This document shows, piece by piece, positions 7,597 through 16,585 of a stretch of DNA of 64,000 nucleotides. This DNA comes from Herpetosiphon sp042688385. Lineage in GTDB: Bacteria; Chloroflexota; Chloroflexia; Chloroflexales; Herpetosiphonaceae. Under the pieces are notes generated by a model, which was not told where the DNA came from, made no database searches, and saw nothing but the letters and a program-made list of their open reading frames with translations. Each line of letters starts with the position of its first letter. Position 1 is the stretch's first letter. The translations under genes were made by a program, and so were the position numbers. The DNA is taken from contig NZ_JBHUPY010000013.1 of assembly GCF_042688385.1 (NCBI RefSeq), positions 62,001 through 126,000 of the forward strand, in the 5' to 3' direction.

Positions 7597-9348
7597 GTGA
7601 GTGCGATTTATGGGCGTTTTGATTTTGCCGATGCGACTGGGCAACCCCAAGCGTTGGAGTTTCGCCAACCGTTGGCGGTCTATCAGGCGACGACCAGCGC
7701 CGAGGTGCTTCCGACGATTCAAGCTGCGCAGGCTGCAGCTCAAACTGGAGCCTATGTGATTGGCTATCTGAGCTACGAGGCGGCAGCGGCGTTTGATCTA
7801 GCGTTGGCGTGTCATCCACCATCCAGCTTGCCCTTGGTATGGTTTGCGGCTTTTGCAGCACCGCAGGTTGTCGAGCCAGCAACCCAACCCTATCAGCTCT
7901 CGGCGTGGCAACCAAGCATGGGCCTTGAGCAGTATCGGCAGGCTGTCAGCGCAATTCATGCGGCAATTGCCCGCGGCGAAACCTACCAAGTTAACTATAC
8001 CTTGCGCTTGCGGGCCGATTTTAGCGGCGATCCATTGGCGTTCTACCACGATTTACGGGCTGCCCAAGCAGCCAATTATTGCGCCTACCTCGACCTTGGC
8101 GAGTATCAAATTCTTTCGGCTTCGCCTGAACTTTTCTTTGATTGGCGCGATCAGCGTTTGACCACCAAGCCAATGAAGGGTACTGCCCCACGTGGGCGTT
8201 GGCTCGAAGAAGATGAACGCTTGGCGCGTCAATTACAGACCTCGGAGAAAAATCGCGCCGAAAATTTGATGATTGTTGATCTGTTGCGCAACGATTTGGG
8301 TCGAGTTGCCGCAATTGGCAGCGTTGGCGTGCCACGTTTGTTTGAGCTAGAGCGCTATCGCACGCTGTGGCAACTCACTTCAACCGTGGCCGCCAAAACC
8401 AAGCCCAACACCAGCTTGCTCGATATTCTGCAAGCGCTGTTTCCATGTGGCTCGATTACTGGTGCGCCCAAAGTTAAAACGATGGAATTAATTCGCCAGC
8501 TTGAGGCTGAGCCACGGGCGGTGTATTGTGGTGCGCTTGGCATGTTGCGGCCTGATGGCAGTGCAACCTTTAATGTGGCAATTCGCACCGTTTGGATCGA
8601 TCAGCGCCAGCAGCAGGCGGAATATGGCGTGGGCGGCGGCATAACCTGGGATTCGCAGGCCGATGATGAATATGCAGAAGCTCAGCTTAAAGCCCAACTA
8701 TTGACCGAGCGCTGGCCGCAATTTGATTTGATTGAAACCTTGCGCTGGGATGGTCAAGCCTATTGGTTGTTGGAGCATCACTTGCAGCGCTTGCAGGCTT
8801 CGGCGGCCTATTTTGGCTTTGCTTATGATCAAGCTGCAATTATTACAGCGCTCAACCAGCATAGCCAAGCGTGCGAAACCCCCTTAAGAGTGCGCTTGAA
8901 CCTCACCCCTGCGGGTGAGATCGTAATTGCCAGTACGCCATTAACGCCGACCGCCGATGGCCAAAAGGTGATGCTGGCTCCCACAGCGGTTAACTCGCAA
9001 AATCGCTTTCTCTACCACAAAACAACCAACCGCATGGTGTATGAAGACTTCACCCAAGAATCCCCCACGTATTTTGATGTCTTGCTGTGGAATGAGCATG
9101 GTCAGTTGACCGAATTTACCAGAGGCAATCTGGTGCTTGAGCTTGATGGCCAGCGTTGGACTCCCCCAGTTAGTGCCGGATTATTGGCTGGCACATATCG
9201 CGCCGAATTGTTGCAACAACAAGCCATCTACGAGCGTACTTTAGTCCTAGCCGATCTACAAGCGGCGAACAGAATTTGGCTGATTAATAGTATCCGCGGC
9301 TGGGTTTTAGTTGAACTTAATACTACAGACGTTACCACTTCTGATTAA
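7597..9348 (+). CDS. pabBC: Fused aminodeoxychorismate synthase component I / aminodeoxychorismate lyase (PabB-PabC)
   Basis: About 583 residues from GTG 7597, which has GGGAGG 9 nt upstream; an ATG at 7561 in the same frame lacks an SD. Residues about 110-375 are a chorismate-utilising domain: GETYQVNYTLRL, SASPELFF, TKPMKGTAPRG, SEKNRAENLMIVDLLRNDLG, FPCGSITGAPK and YGVGGGITWDS. The KPMKGT lysine block favours PabB over TrpE. Residues about 390-575 are a class IV PLP-dependent lyase with LYHKTTNR (the PLP lysine), EFTRGNLVLEL and AGTYR. The fusion makes p-aminobenzoate from chorismate for folate in one polypeptide. It needs a PabA glutaminase, which is not in this window. A strong hairpin follows. 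Confidence 0.92.
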   Translation: MSAIYGRFDFADATGQPQALEFRQPLAVYQATTSAEVLPTIQAAQAAAQTGAYVIGYLSYEAAAAFDLALACHPPSSLPLVWFAAFAAPQVVEPATQPYQLSAWQPSMGLEQYRQAVSAIHAAIARGETYQVNYTLRLRADFSGDPLAFYHDLRAAQAANYCAYLDLGEYQILSASPELFFDWRDQRLTTKPMKGTAPRGRWLEEDERLARQLQTSEKNRAENLMIVDLLRNDLGRVAAIGSVGVPRLFELERYRTLWQLTSTVAAKTKPNTSLLDILQALFPCGSITGAPKVKTMELIRQLEAEPRAVYCGALGMLRPDGSATFNVAIRTVWIDQRQQQAEYGVGGGITWDSQADDEYAEAQLKAQLLTERWPQFDLIETLRWDGQAYWLLEHHLQRLQASAAYFGFAYDQAAIITALNQHSQACETPLRVRLNLTPAGEIVIASTPLTPTADGQKVMLAPTAVNSQNRFLYHKTTNRMVYEDFTQESPTYFDVLLWNEHGQLTEFTRGNLVLELDGQRWTPPVSAGLLAGTYRAELLQQQAIYERTLVLADLQAANRIWLINSIRGWVLVELNTTDVTTSD

Positions 9349-9383
9349 TAACCCCAGCGGTACTAGGACTAAAGGTATAGCAA

Positions 9384-9416
9384 AAAGTGGTATAACGCCC
9401 GATGTTATACCACTTT
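9384..9416 (+). terminator. Perfect 13-bp hairpin after pabBC
   Basis: AAAGTGGTATAAC (9384-9396), a 7-nt loop, then GTTATACCACTTT (9404-9416), followed by an AT-rich tail. Without a long T run it could also be an operator-like palindrome. The rest of 9349-9643 holds no gene that I can support. Confidence 0.6.
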
Positions 9417-9643
9417 ATATTCATATAATTATGATATACGCGCGCATTTGCATAGCTAACTAGCTATTAACTGGTTCACCTTTAGCGGTGATCAAAGAGA
9501 GGACTAAAGAATGCGCTTTGGGTGATAGACATAGGCTAGTTGGATAGATTAAGGTAGTACTCAGGTAATTAGCTTAATCGCCATATGTTGCCCTGAGAAA
9601 GCACAGATGGCAGGCCGTGTAGAACGTGTAGATGAGGTATGTT

Positions 9644-9961
9644 ATGCCAACCACAACACACCTACAACCAGCAGCGAGAACGGTTCCAGCGCCAATTCCC
9701 AAGCTGGAAGCGTCGGCTGCCGCTGAACGGGATTCGCTTGATCCCGTTTGGCAACCCACAACTATCGTAGCTCCGAAACTGATTTTATTGAGTCAAACAG
9801 CCTCCAAGTCGCGGCTTGATGCACAAGTTATGCAAACTCAACAAAACCTTTGGCGTGTGGCACATCAGCAAGCATTCGCCAATTGCCCTGCCTCGGCAAC
9901 CCTGTTGCTTGGGCCAATTGGCGCGTGTTGCCTGACCAGTAGAGATGAATTATTTGCTTGA
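9644..9961 (+). CDS. Hypothetical 105-residue protein upstream of the terpene synthase
   Basis: Begins MPTTTHLQPAARTVPAPIPK, with GAGG about 7 nt before ATG 9644. The first codons (ATGCCAACC) are the same as those of the terpene synthase 50 bp downstream. The N-terminal half is rich in Pro, Ala and Thr. The C-terminal half (QTQQNLWRVAHQQAFANCPA then TLLLGPIGACCLTS) has some hydrophobic character. No family recognised. Codon use is less biased than in neighbouring genes, so it may be a non-coding leader. Same strand and close spacing would fit a two-gene unit with the synthase. Confidence 0.35.
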   Translation: MPTTTHLQPAARTVPAPIPKLEASAAAERDSLDPVWQPTTIVAPKLILLSQTASKSRLDAQVMQTQQNLWRVAHQQAFANCPASATLLLGPIGACCLTSRDELFA

Positions 9962-10012
9962 GAAGCAACCAACCTAGAGTTAGGTTTGTCAAGCATTTAG
10001 GAGATTGACTCA

Positions 10013-11029
10013 ATGCCAACCCGTACTACATTGCATCACTTAGCGACGCTTATGCCCCGCGATCTTCCTGTGCTCTATTGTCCATTTCCGGCAGCTATCC
10101 ACCCCGATGCGCTGGCGATTCAGGCCTCAACCCAAGCCTGGGCTGATAACTTTGGCTTGCTCGACGATTTGGAAACGCGAATCTCATTCAATCAACGCGG
10201 CTATGGCACGTTGATGGCCCGCGCCTACCCCAATGCCTTGGCCGAGCGCATGCCAGCCATCGCCGATTGGAGCACTAGCCTCTTTCTGCTTGATGATCAA
10301 TTAGATCGTTTTGGCCGCGATCACGATGCCAGCGCCATGGCGACGCTTTTACAACGCTTGATGAAAGTGCTCAAAGGTTCGCCAGCCAAACGCCACGATT
10401 TGCCAATTGTTCGAGCCATGGGCGATGTTACCAACCGTCTCGTGCAGGGTTCGCCAGAAGCATGGCAACATTTCTTCTTTGATTCGTTGCGCAAATCGTT
10501 TGCTGCGGTGCAATGGGAAGCCAACAATCGTGCTCAGGGTTATATTCCAACTCAAAAAACTTATGCTATGCAGCGTTTGTATACGAGTGGCACCTATTTG
10601 TGCTTAGCCTTGATTGAATTTGGCAATAACGAATTTTTGCATCCTCAAGTGCGGTTGCATCCAATGGTGCGGCGTTTGTGTGAGTATGTGAATCGGGTGG
10701 TGTTCTACTCGAATGATATTATTTCATTGCGCAAAGAATTATTAGCTGGCGATTGGCAAAATTTGGTCTATTTGATTCATGCGCAACATCAATTGCCCAT
10801 TGGCGAAGCATTAAATTACGTTGCGCGTTTGCATAACGATACGATTAATCAATTTACGCGCGAACGAATGATGCTCGATAAGTTGGCTCCTGAAATTTGT
10901 TCGCCCACGCTGTATCGTTTTGTCGATGGCTTGGCAACATGGATGCGGGCCAATCACGATTGGTCAACCATGACCTCGCGCTATCAAACCTCGACCGAAG
11001 GTTTACATGGCTCGCAATATTGTGCGTAG
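10013..11029 (+). CDS. Class I terpene synthase (terpene cyclase family)
   Basis: 338 residues, with AGGAG in the 15 bp before ATG 10013. The aspartate-rich metal motif DDQLD is at 94-98. The NSE/DTE motif NDIISLRKE at 234-242 is a match to NDxxSxxKE, and there is an RY pair near the C-terminus (TSRYQ). Together these define an ionisation-initiated bacterial terpene cyclase that binds three Mg2+ and the diphosphate of an isoprenyl substrate. Length matches single-domain mono- or sesquiterpene cyclases. Substrate and product cannot be told from sequence. No prenyltransferase, P450 or methyltransferase tailoring gene adjoins it; the P450 at 62 kb is 51 kb away. It ends at a T-rich terminator, so it is not part of the RNA-repair operon that follows. 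Confidence 0.88.
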   Translation: MPTRTTLHHLATLMPRDLPVLYCPFPAAIHPDALAIQASTQAWADNFGLLDDLETRISFNQRGYGTLMARAYPNALAERMPAIADWSTSLFLLDDQLDRFGRDHDASAMATLLQRLMKVLKGSPAKRHDLPIVRAMGDVTNRLVQGSPEAWQHFFFDSLRKSFAAVQWEANNRAQGYIPTQKTYAMQRLYTSGTYLCLALIEFGNNEFLHPQVRLHPMVRRLCEYVNRVVFYSNDIISLRKELLAGDWQNLVYLIHAQHQLPIGEALNYVARLHNDTINQFTRERMMLDKLAPEICSPTLYRFVDGLATWMRANHDWSTMTSRYQTSTEGLHGSQYCA

Positions 11030-11066
11030 CGCTTGATTGGTTGTTGAAGTGGTGTGTTGGATGAAG

Positions 11067-11101
11067 GAACTGTATTGTGAGAGATGCAGTTCTTTTCTTT
11101 T
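11067..11101 (+). terminator. Terminator after the terpene synthase
   Basis: GAACTG (11067-11072) pairs with CAGTTC (11087-11092) and is followed by TTTTCTTTTT. It separates the synthase from hen1. Confidence 0.65.
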
Positions 11102-11257
11102 TAAGCTGCTAGAATTGTTAGGCATTTCCAGCGCGCAGTGGCTGTCAATCCAATCAGTCGAATGATGAATCGCTGCTTCCCTCTTGCGATGGATTGCAAG
11201 CGAGTTTTTTGTGGTTAAATAGCCATACCGCCGAGCTGAATTTAGAGGGAACTGCAT

Positions 11258-12652
11258 ATGCTGATGACGTTATCGACAACCCACACGCCCGCCACCGATT
11301 TGGGTTTTATTTTACATAAGCACCCTGATCGGGTGCAGCAGTTTGAATTGCCATTTGGCACAGCCCATGTCTTTTATCCAGAAACCAGCCCAGAACTCTG
11401 TCGCGTAGCCTTGCTGCTTGAGGTTGATCCGGTGGCGTTGGTGCGCGGCAATGCTGGCGGTCAAGGTATGCTCAGCCAGTATGTGAACGATCGCCCGTAT
11501 GTGGCATCGTCGTTGCTGAGCGTCGCCTTAGGTGCAGTGTTTTCGAGCGCAATTGCTGGAGTTTGTAAAAAACGGCCAGAGTTGGTCGAGCAACGTATGC
11601 CGCTAACCGTCGAGCTGCCAGTCGTGGCGGTACGTGCCAAAGCTGGTTTGGGCTTGGTTAAAAGTTTATTTGAGCCATTGGGCTATAGCGTAGAAGCAAC
11701 GCCAATCGAGCTTGATCCCAGCCAAACTGCGAGCCAACATGCCTATCTATCAATACGATTAAGTGCCCATTTGACCGTAAAACAATTGCTCACGCACATA
11801 TATGTGCTCATCCCTGTGTTGGATAATAGCAAGCACTATTGGATTGGTCAAGATGAGGTGAGCAAATTGTTACGCAAAGGTGATGGTTGGTTGGCGCAGC
11901 ACCCTGAACGCGAATTAATTACAATGCGCTATTTGCGCTATCAAAAAAGCCTGGCCAGCACTGCGCTAGAGCAATTGCTGCAAGCGGCCGCGCCAGAGAC
12001 AGTTGAGCAAACCGAAGCAGTTGACGAAGCAGCACCGCCCGAAGTTCGCCAACAAAGCCTGCATACCCAACGCCACAACGTGATTGTGCAACGCTTGAAG
12101 GCAGCAGGCGCACAACGGATTTTGGATTTGGGCTGTGGTGAGGGCAAACTCCTGCGCGAGTTGCTCAAAGATGCGCAATTTAGCACGGTGGTTGGCATGG
12201 AATTGAGCACACGCTCGTTGGCGATTTTGCAGCAACGAGCTGAGCGCTTGCCCAGCCACCAACGCCAACGCCTCAGCCTATTACACGGCTCGTTGCTCTA
12301 TCGCGATCAACGATTAAAGGGCTTCGACGCTGCGGCGATTGTCGAAGTGCTGGAGCACCTTGAGCTTGGCCATTTGCCAGCTTTTGAGCAAACGATTTTT
12401 GGCTTTGCGCACCCGAAATTGGTGCTGGTGACAACGCCCAACCGTGAGTACAACCAATTGTTTCCCAGCTTGCCCGCTGATCAGTTGCGCCACCGCGACC
12501 ATCGTTTTGAGTGGACGCGCGCTGAGTTTGCAGCTTGGGCCGAGCGCGTGGCCGCCGCCTACAACTATCGGGTGACAATCGAGCCATTAGGCCCAGAAGA
12601 TGCCAACCATGGCGCGCCTTCGCAATTGGGGGTGTTTGAAGATGCAACCTAA
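11258..12652 (+). CDS. hen1: Bacterial Hen1: RNA 3'-terminal ribose 2'-O-methyltransferase
   Basis: 464 residues; SD AGAGGGA about 9 nt before ATG 11258 (ATG 11264 also possible). The C-terminal half is a SAM methyltransferase with DLGCGEG at 290-296 and the Hen1-type metal site E363, E366, H367 (EVLEHLE) plus H415 (HRDHRFEW). The N-terminal about 240 residues (LPFGTAHVFYPE, CRVALLLEVDP, NAGGQGMLSQYVNDRPYVASS) match the bacterial Hen1 domain that binds Pnkp. Known role of the family: methylates the 2'-OH at a ribotoxin-cleaved tRNA end before Pnkp seals it, so the repaired tRNA resists a second cut. It overlaps the next gene by 11 nt, and the three genes are one operon. Confidence 0.93.
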   Translation: MLMTLSTTHTPATDLGFILHKHPDRVQQFELPFGTAHVFYPETSPELCRVALLLEVDPVALVRGNAGGQGMLSQYVNDRPYVASSLLSVALGAVFSSAIAGVCKKRPELVEQRMPLTVELPVVAVRAKAGLGLVKSLFEPLGYSVEATPIELDPSQTASQHAYLSIRLSAHLTVKQLLTHIYVLIPVLDNSKHYWIGQDEVSKLLRKGDGWLAQHPERELITMRYLRYQKSLASTALEQLLQAAAPETVEQTEAVDEAAPPEVRQQSLHTQRHNVIVQRLKAAGAQRILDLGCGEGKLLRELLKDAQFSTVVGMELSTRSLAILQQRAERLPSHQRQRLSLLHGSLLYRDQRLKGFDAAAIVEVLEHLELGHLPAFEQTIFGFAHPKLVLVTTPNREYNQLFPSLPADQLRHRDHRFEWTRAEFAAWAERVAAAYNYRVTIEPLGPEDANHGAPSQLGVFEDAT

Positions 12653-13538
12653 ACTTCATTTAGCGCTCGGAACCCATGTGGTTTTGTTGCGCGCAATCGA
12701 AAACCAAACCAAACACAGCGTGGCCCAAGTGGTTGCAACGCCCTGCGAGCATAGCGAACGCTACACGGTGCGCTGTGTTGATGGCACGCTCTTGCAATTA
12801 ACCCGCCAAGATTTTGGCTTGCGCAAGCAATTCAACGATCCATTAGTGGGCTTAGAGCAACCAAATTTGGCCGAACAGCGCGACTGGATTCAGTATCGTT
12901 GCGTGATTGGCTCGCGAGCCTATGGCCTTGATACGCCCGAATCGGATACTGATTGGCGTGGCTTTTTTGTGCCGCCAGCCAACGTGCATTGGGGGCTTGC
13001 TGGCATTCCTGAGCAATATGAATTGAGCGAAACGCAGGAGCATTATTGGGAAGTGCAAAAATTTTTGACTTTGCTGTTGCGCGCCAATCCAAGTGCCTTG
13101 GAATGTTTGTATAGCGATTTGGTTGAACATGCCTCGCCCTTGGCGCTTGAGCTGCGGGCAATGCGCCATACGCTGCTGACCAGCCGCATTTATCAAAGCC
13201 ACAATAGCTATGTGCTGGCCCAATTTCGCCTGCTCGAACGCGATTTACGCACCAATGGCAGCTTGCGCTGGAAACATGTGATGCACCTGATTCGGCTATT
13301 GCTCAGTGGGATTCATGGCTTACGCCATGGCGAATTGCGCTTGCGCCATGTTGAACATCGCGAGCAACTGATGGCGATTCGGACTGGCGAAATGCAATGG
13401 GAAGCGATTAACCGCTGGCGGATTGCCCTGCATGCTGAATTTGAACAAGCCTATGCCACCACCAAATTGCCAATTTTGCCCGATCTTGCGGCGGCAAATG
13501 CCTGGCTCTTAGCTGTGCGCCGCGCTCAAGTGGCCTAA
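12642..13538 (+). CDS. RlaP-type predicted nucleotidyltransferase of the RNA-repair operon
   Basis: 298 residues from ATG 12642, inside the last codons of hen1 (11-nt overlap; GGGGGTG about 7 nt upstream). The polymerase-beta-fold signature is GSRAYGLDTPESDTDWRGFF (about residues 90-109), with the two aspartates in the DTDWRG block as likely metal ligands. Helical segments such as RANPSALECLYSDLVEHAS follow. It matches the predicted nucleotidyltransferase family called RlaP in the literature on bacterial RNA repair, usually found beside Hen1/Pnkp or RNA ligases. The reaction is not known to me; nucleotide addition at damaged RNA ends is the obvious hypothesis. Confidence 0.85.
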   Translation: MQPKLHLALGTHVVLLRAIENQTKHSVAQVVATPCEHSERYTVRCVDGTLLQLTRQDFGLRKQFNDPLVGLEQPNLAEQRDWIQYRCVIGSRAYGLDTPESDTDWRGFFVPPANVHWGLAGIPEQYELSETQEHYWEVQKFLTLLLRANPSALECLYSDLVEHASPLALELRAMRHTLLTSRIYQSHNSYVLAQFRLLERDLRTNGSLRWKHVMHLIRLLLSGIHGLRHGELRLRHVEHREQLMAIRTGEMQWEAINRWRIALHAEFEQAYATTKLPILPDLAAANAWLLAVRRAQVA

Positions 13539-13550
13539 GGAGAGATATTG

Positions 13551-16115
13551 ATGGAACTAGGAATACCCGAATTTTGTTTGGTAGTTTTGATTGGCGCTTC
13601 TGGGGCGGGTAAATCGACCTTCGCCCAGCGCCATTTCAAGCCAACCGAAATTATTTCTTCCGATACCTGCCGCGCCATGCTTTGCGATGATGAAACTGAT
13701 CAAGCAGTTTCATCAGAGGCCTTTGATTTGGTGTATACGATTGCTGCCAAACGGCTAGCCTTGGGCCGTTTGACCGTGATCGATGCGACAAATGTGCAAG
13801 CGGCAGCCCGCCAACCGTTGCTGGCCTTGGCCCGTCATTATCACGTTTGGCCGGTAGCGATTGTGCTGCAAACGCCTGAAAAGGTTTGTTTGGAGCGCAA
13901 CGTAGGCCGTGCCAATCGCAACTTTGGCGATTTTGTGGTCAAGCGCCAAGTCGATAATTTGCGCCGTTCGTTGCGCAACCTGCGCGATGAAGGTTTTCGG
14001 GTTGTGCATAGCGTTACACCAGAGCAGGTCGATGCAATTGAAATTGTGCGTCAACGTGCGTGGAGCAACCGCAAAACCGAGCATGGCCCGTTCGATATTA
14101 TTGGCGATGTTCATGGTTGTTACCCAGAACTAGAGCGTTTGTTGTTGGAATTGGGCTATAGCATTAACCTCACGCCATGCCACAATTATGGCTTTACGGT
14201 CACGCCACCTGCTGGCCGTCGCGCTGTGTTTGTTGGCGATTTAGTTGATCGTGGGCCGGATTCGGTCGCTGTGCTGCGGCTGGTGATGAGCATGGTCGAA
14301 ACGGGCGCGGCCTTGTGCGTGCCCGGCAATCACGACGATAAATTGGCCCGCGCTTTGGCTGGGCGCAAGGTGAAGCAAACCCATGGCTTGGCCGAAACTA
14401 TGCAAGCCTTGGCCGAAACTGACGAACCTTTTCGCCAAGCAGTGCGCCAATTTATTGAAGGCATGGTCAGCCACCTGATTTTTGATGATGGTAAATTGGT
14501 TGTGGCTCACGCTGGCATGAAGCAAGAATTGCAAGGCCGCATGTCGAAGCATGTGCGCGAATTTGCCTTGTATGGCGAAACGACCGGCGAAACCGATGAA
14601 TTTGGCTTGCCTGTGCGCTATCCGTGGGCCAAGGAATATCGCGGCGAGGGCTTGGTGGTCTATGGCCATACGCCGATTCCGCAGCCAGAATGGCTCAATA
14701 ATACAGTTGATATTGATACTGGTTGTGCCTTTGGTGGAGCCTTGACCGCCTTGCGATACCCAGAACGCGAGTTTGTGCAGGTGCCAGCATTTGCCCAATA
14801 TGCAATTCCAAAACGACCCTTGGAATACAATGCAAGCCAACTTGCGGCGCAGCAGGAAAACGACCACGTGCTCAATTTGAGCGATTTTCAAGGCAAGCTC
14901 AAAATTAGCACCAGCCTGATGAGCCAAATTACTCTGCGCGAAGAACAAACCGCCGCTGCCTTGGAGGTGATCAGCCGCTTTGCCATCGAGCCGCAATGGC
15001 TGATGTATTTGCCACCAACCATGTCGCCCTCGGAAACCAGTCAACTTGATGGTTTCTTGGAGCATCCCGCCGAAGCCCTCGATTACTATCGGCGAGCGGG
15101 AGTTAATGAGGTTATCTGCGAAGCCAAGCATATGGGTTCGCGGGCGATCGTGGTGATTTGCCGCGATAGTGCTGTGGCCCAAGCCCGATTTGGCGTGGTT
15201 GGCGAGCAGATCGGGGTTTGCTATACCAGAACTGGGCGACGCTTCTTTAACGATCCTGAGCTGGAAACCGCCTTTTTGCAACGGCTGCAGCAGGCAATTA
15301 GCAAGCTGAATTGGTGGGAAAGCTTCGATTCGGGCTGGTTTGCCTTGGATTGCGAGTTGCTGCCATGGTCGGCCAAGGCCCAAGATTTGATTCGTCATCA
15401 ATATGCACCAGTTGGTGCTGCCGCAACCGCCAGCATGAGCGCGGCCCAAGCAGCCTTGCTGCAAACCGTCACTCGCTTGCCCGAATCGGTTGAATTGCAA
15501 GCCTTGCTGGCACATACCCAACTGCGTCAACAGGCGGTTCAAGGCTATGTTGATGCTTATCAGCAATATTGCTGGCCCGTGCAAAGCCTTGACGATTTGC
15601 GGCTCGCGCCGTTTCATCTTTTGGCCTGCGAGCAACGCCCATTCTACGATCGTGATCACGAATGGCATATGCAAACCTTGGCGGCGTTGGCCGAAGCTGA
15701 GCCACGTTTGTTGCTTGCCACCGAGTATCGCGTGGTCGATTTGCACAATCAAACCAAAGTCGAGCAAGCCATCGAATGGTGGCAAAGCCTGACCGCTGCT
15801 GGTGGCGAAGGCATGGTCGTGAAACCCAAGCAATGGGTTGTCCAGAATGCCCGCGGCCTTGTGCAGCCGGCAATCAAATGTCGCGGCCCTGAATATTTGC
15901 GCATTATCTATGGCCCAGAATACGATTTGCCCGAAAATCTCGCCCGTTTGCGCAAGCGTGGTCTGAGTGCTAAGCGTTCGCTGGCCTTGCGCGAATCGGC
16001 CTTGGGCCTCGAAGCCCTTGATCGTTTTGTCAATCGCGAGCCATTGCGGCGGGTGCACGAATGTGTCTTTGGTGTGCTCGCCCTCGAAAGTGAGCCAGTC
16101 GACCCGCGTTTGTAG
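13551..16115 (+). CDS. pnkp: Polynucleotide kinase-phosphatase-ligase Pnkp of the RNA-repair operon
   Basis: 854 residues from ATG 13551 (SD AAGGAGAG at 13538). Three modules are complete. First, a 5'-OH polynucleotide kinase with P-loop GASGAGKS at 15-22. Second, a binuclear-metal phosphatase with GDVHG 185-189, GDLVDRG 229-235, GNHDD 259-263, AHAGM 319-323 and YGHTP 371-375, which removes 2',3'-cyclic phosphate/3'-phosphate. Third, a C-terminal adenylyltransferase/ligase module with the lysine motif EAKHMGSR (K526) and, later, EGMVVKPKQ. Known family role: heals and, with Hen1, seals ribotoxin-cleaved tRNAs. Length agrees with clostridial Pnkp. It is 12 bp downstream of the nucleotidyltransferase, whose stop overlaps its SD, and is last in the operon. 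A repeat-rich gap follows. Confidence 0.95.
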   Translation: MELGIPEFCLVVLIGASGAGKSTFAQRHFKPTEIISSDTCRAMLCDDETDQAVSSEAFDLVYTIAAKRLALGRLTVIDATNVQAAARQPLLALARHYHVWPVAIVLQTPEKVCLERNVGRANRNFGDFVVKRQVDNLRRSLRNLRDEGFRVVHSVTPEQVDAIEIVRQRAWSNRKTEHGPFDIIGDVHGCYPELERLLLELGYSINLTPCHNYGFTVTPPAGRRAVFVGDLVDRGPDSVAVLRLVMSMVETGAALCVPGNHDDKLARALAGRKVKQTHGLAETMQALAETDEPFRQAVRQFIEGMVSHLIFDDGKLVVAHAGMKQELQGRMSKHVREFALYGETTGETDEFGLPVRYPWAKEYRGEGLVVYGHTPIPQPEWLNNTVDIDTGCAFGGALTALRYPEREFVQVPAFAQYAIPKRPLEYNASQLAAQQENDHVLNLSDFQGKLKISTSLMSQITLREEQTAAALEVISRFAIEPQWLMYLPPTMSPSETSQLDGFLEHPAEALDYYRRAGVNEVICEAKHMGSRAIVVICRDSAVAQARFGVVGEQIGVCYTRTGRRFFNDPELETAFLQRLQQAISKLNWWESFDSGWFALDCELLPWSAKAQDLIRHQYAPVGAAATASMSAAQAALLQTVTRLPESVELQALLAHTQLRQQAVQGYVDAYQQYCWPVQSLDDLRLAPFHLLACEQRPFYDRDHEWHMQTLAALAEAEPRLLLATEYRVVDLHNQTKVEQAIEWWQSLTAAGGEGMVVKPKQWVVQNARGLVQPAIKCRGPEYLRIIYGPEYDLPENLARLRKRGLSAKRSLALRESALGLEALDRFVNREPLRRVHECVFGVLALESEPVDPRL

Positions 16116-16585
16116 GGATTGGGGATCGGTTGCTGGGGGTCGGGGATCGGTTGTTGATCCACGAAGGACACGAAGATGGGCTATTGGCTAGAGGCTTTTG
16201 GCTATCGGATTCACGACCACTGGAATCCAAATGTTCCGCTAGAGCATAGATGTACTGGTTCATCAGGTTAACCACTGCCTGATCCCCGCACCCCAACCCC
16301 GCTCCCGTCCAACGGGCTTTAATTCCCGTGGTTCTCCCGCAATTGCTTGGCGAAAAATGGTCGGCTCCCCCTCGCCCGCGTTTTCGTGGGAGAGGGGGCT
16401 GGGGGGTGAGGGGACATGGTTGCCAATCCAATAAATCATTACACATAGCCTATAGCCTCATTTTCTCTGCGCCTCTGCGTTAAACCCTACTTTCTGCCTT
16501 TTGCCTTACAATCTATCGCCAATAGCCAATAGCCTCTAGCCACATTCCTCTAGCCACATTCCTCTGCGTCTCAGCTTTCTGCCTT
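16116..16585. repeat. Repeat cluster with a near full MITE-like element between pnkp and trmD
   Basis: 16140-16180 holds GGGGATCGGTTG doublets and CCACGAAGGACACGAAG. The element at 16251-16442 (192 bp) runs from TGTACTGGTTCAT to a degenerate AATAAATCATTACA, with CCGCACCCC...GGGGTGAGGGG inside. 16465-16487 holds CTCTGCGCCTCTGCGTTAAA. 16495-16585 holds CAATAGCCAATAGCC and CTTTTGCCTTCTGACTTT words. The last words enter the 3' end of trmD. No gene seen. Confidence 0.85.

Noticed and set aside
14241..16058. A 605-codon open frame antisense to pnkp
   Set aside because: It is the complement shadow of a gene with complete catalytic motifs. Its translation has no recognisable domain and no SD; long antisense frames arise from the codon bias here.
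10013..16115. Terpene synthase as a member of the RNA-repair operon
   Set aside because: A T-rich terminator at 11067-11101 and a 228-bp gap separate them, and there is no functional link.
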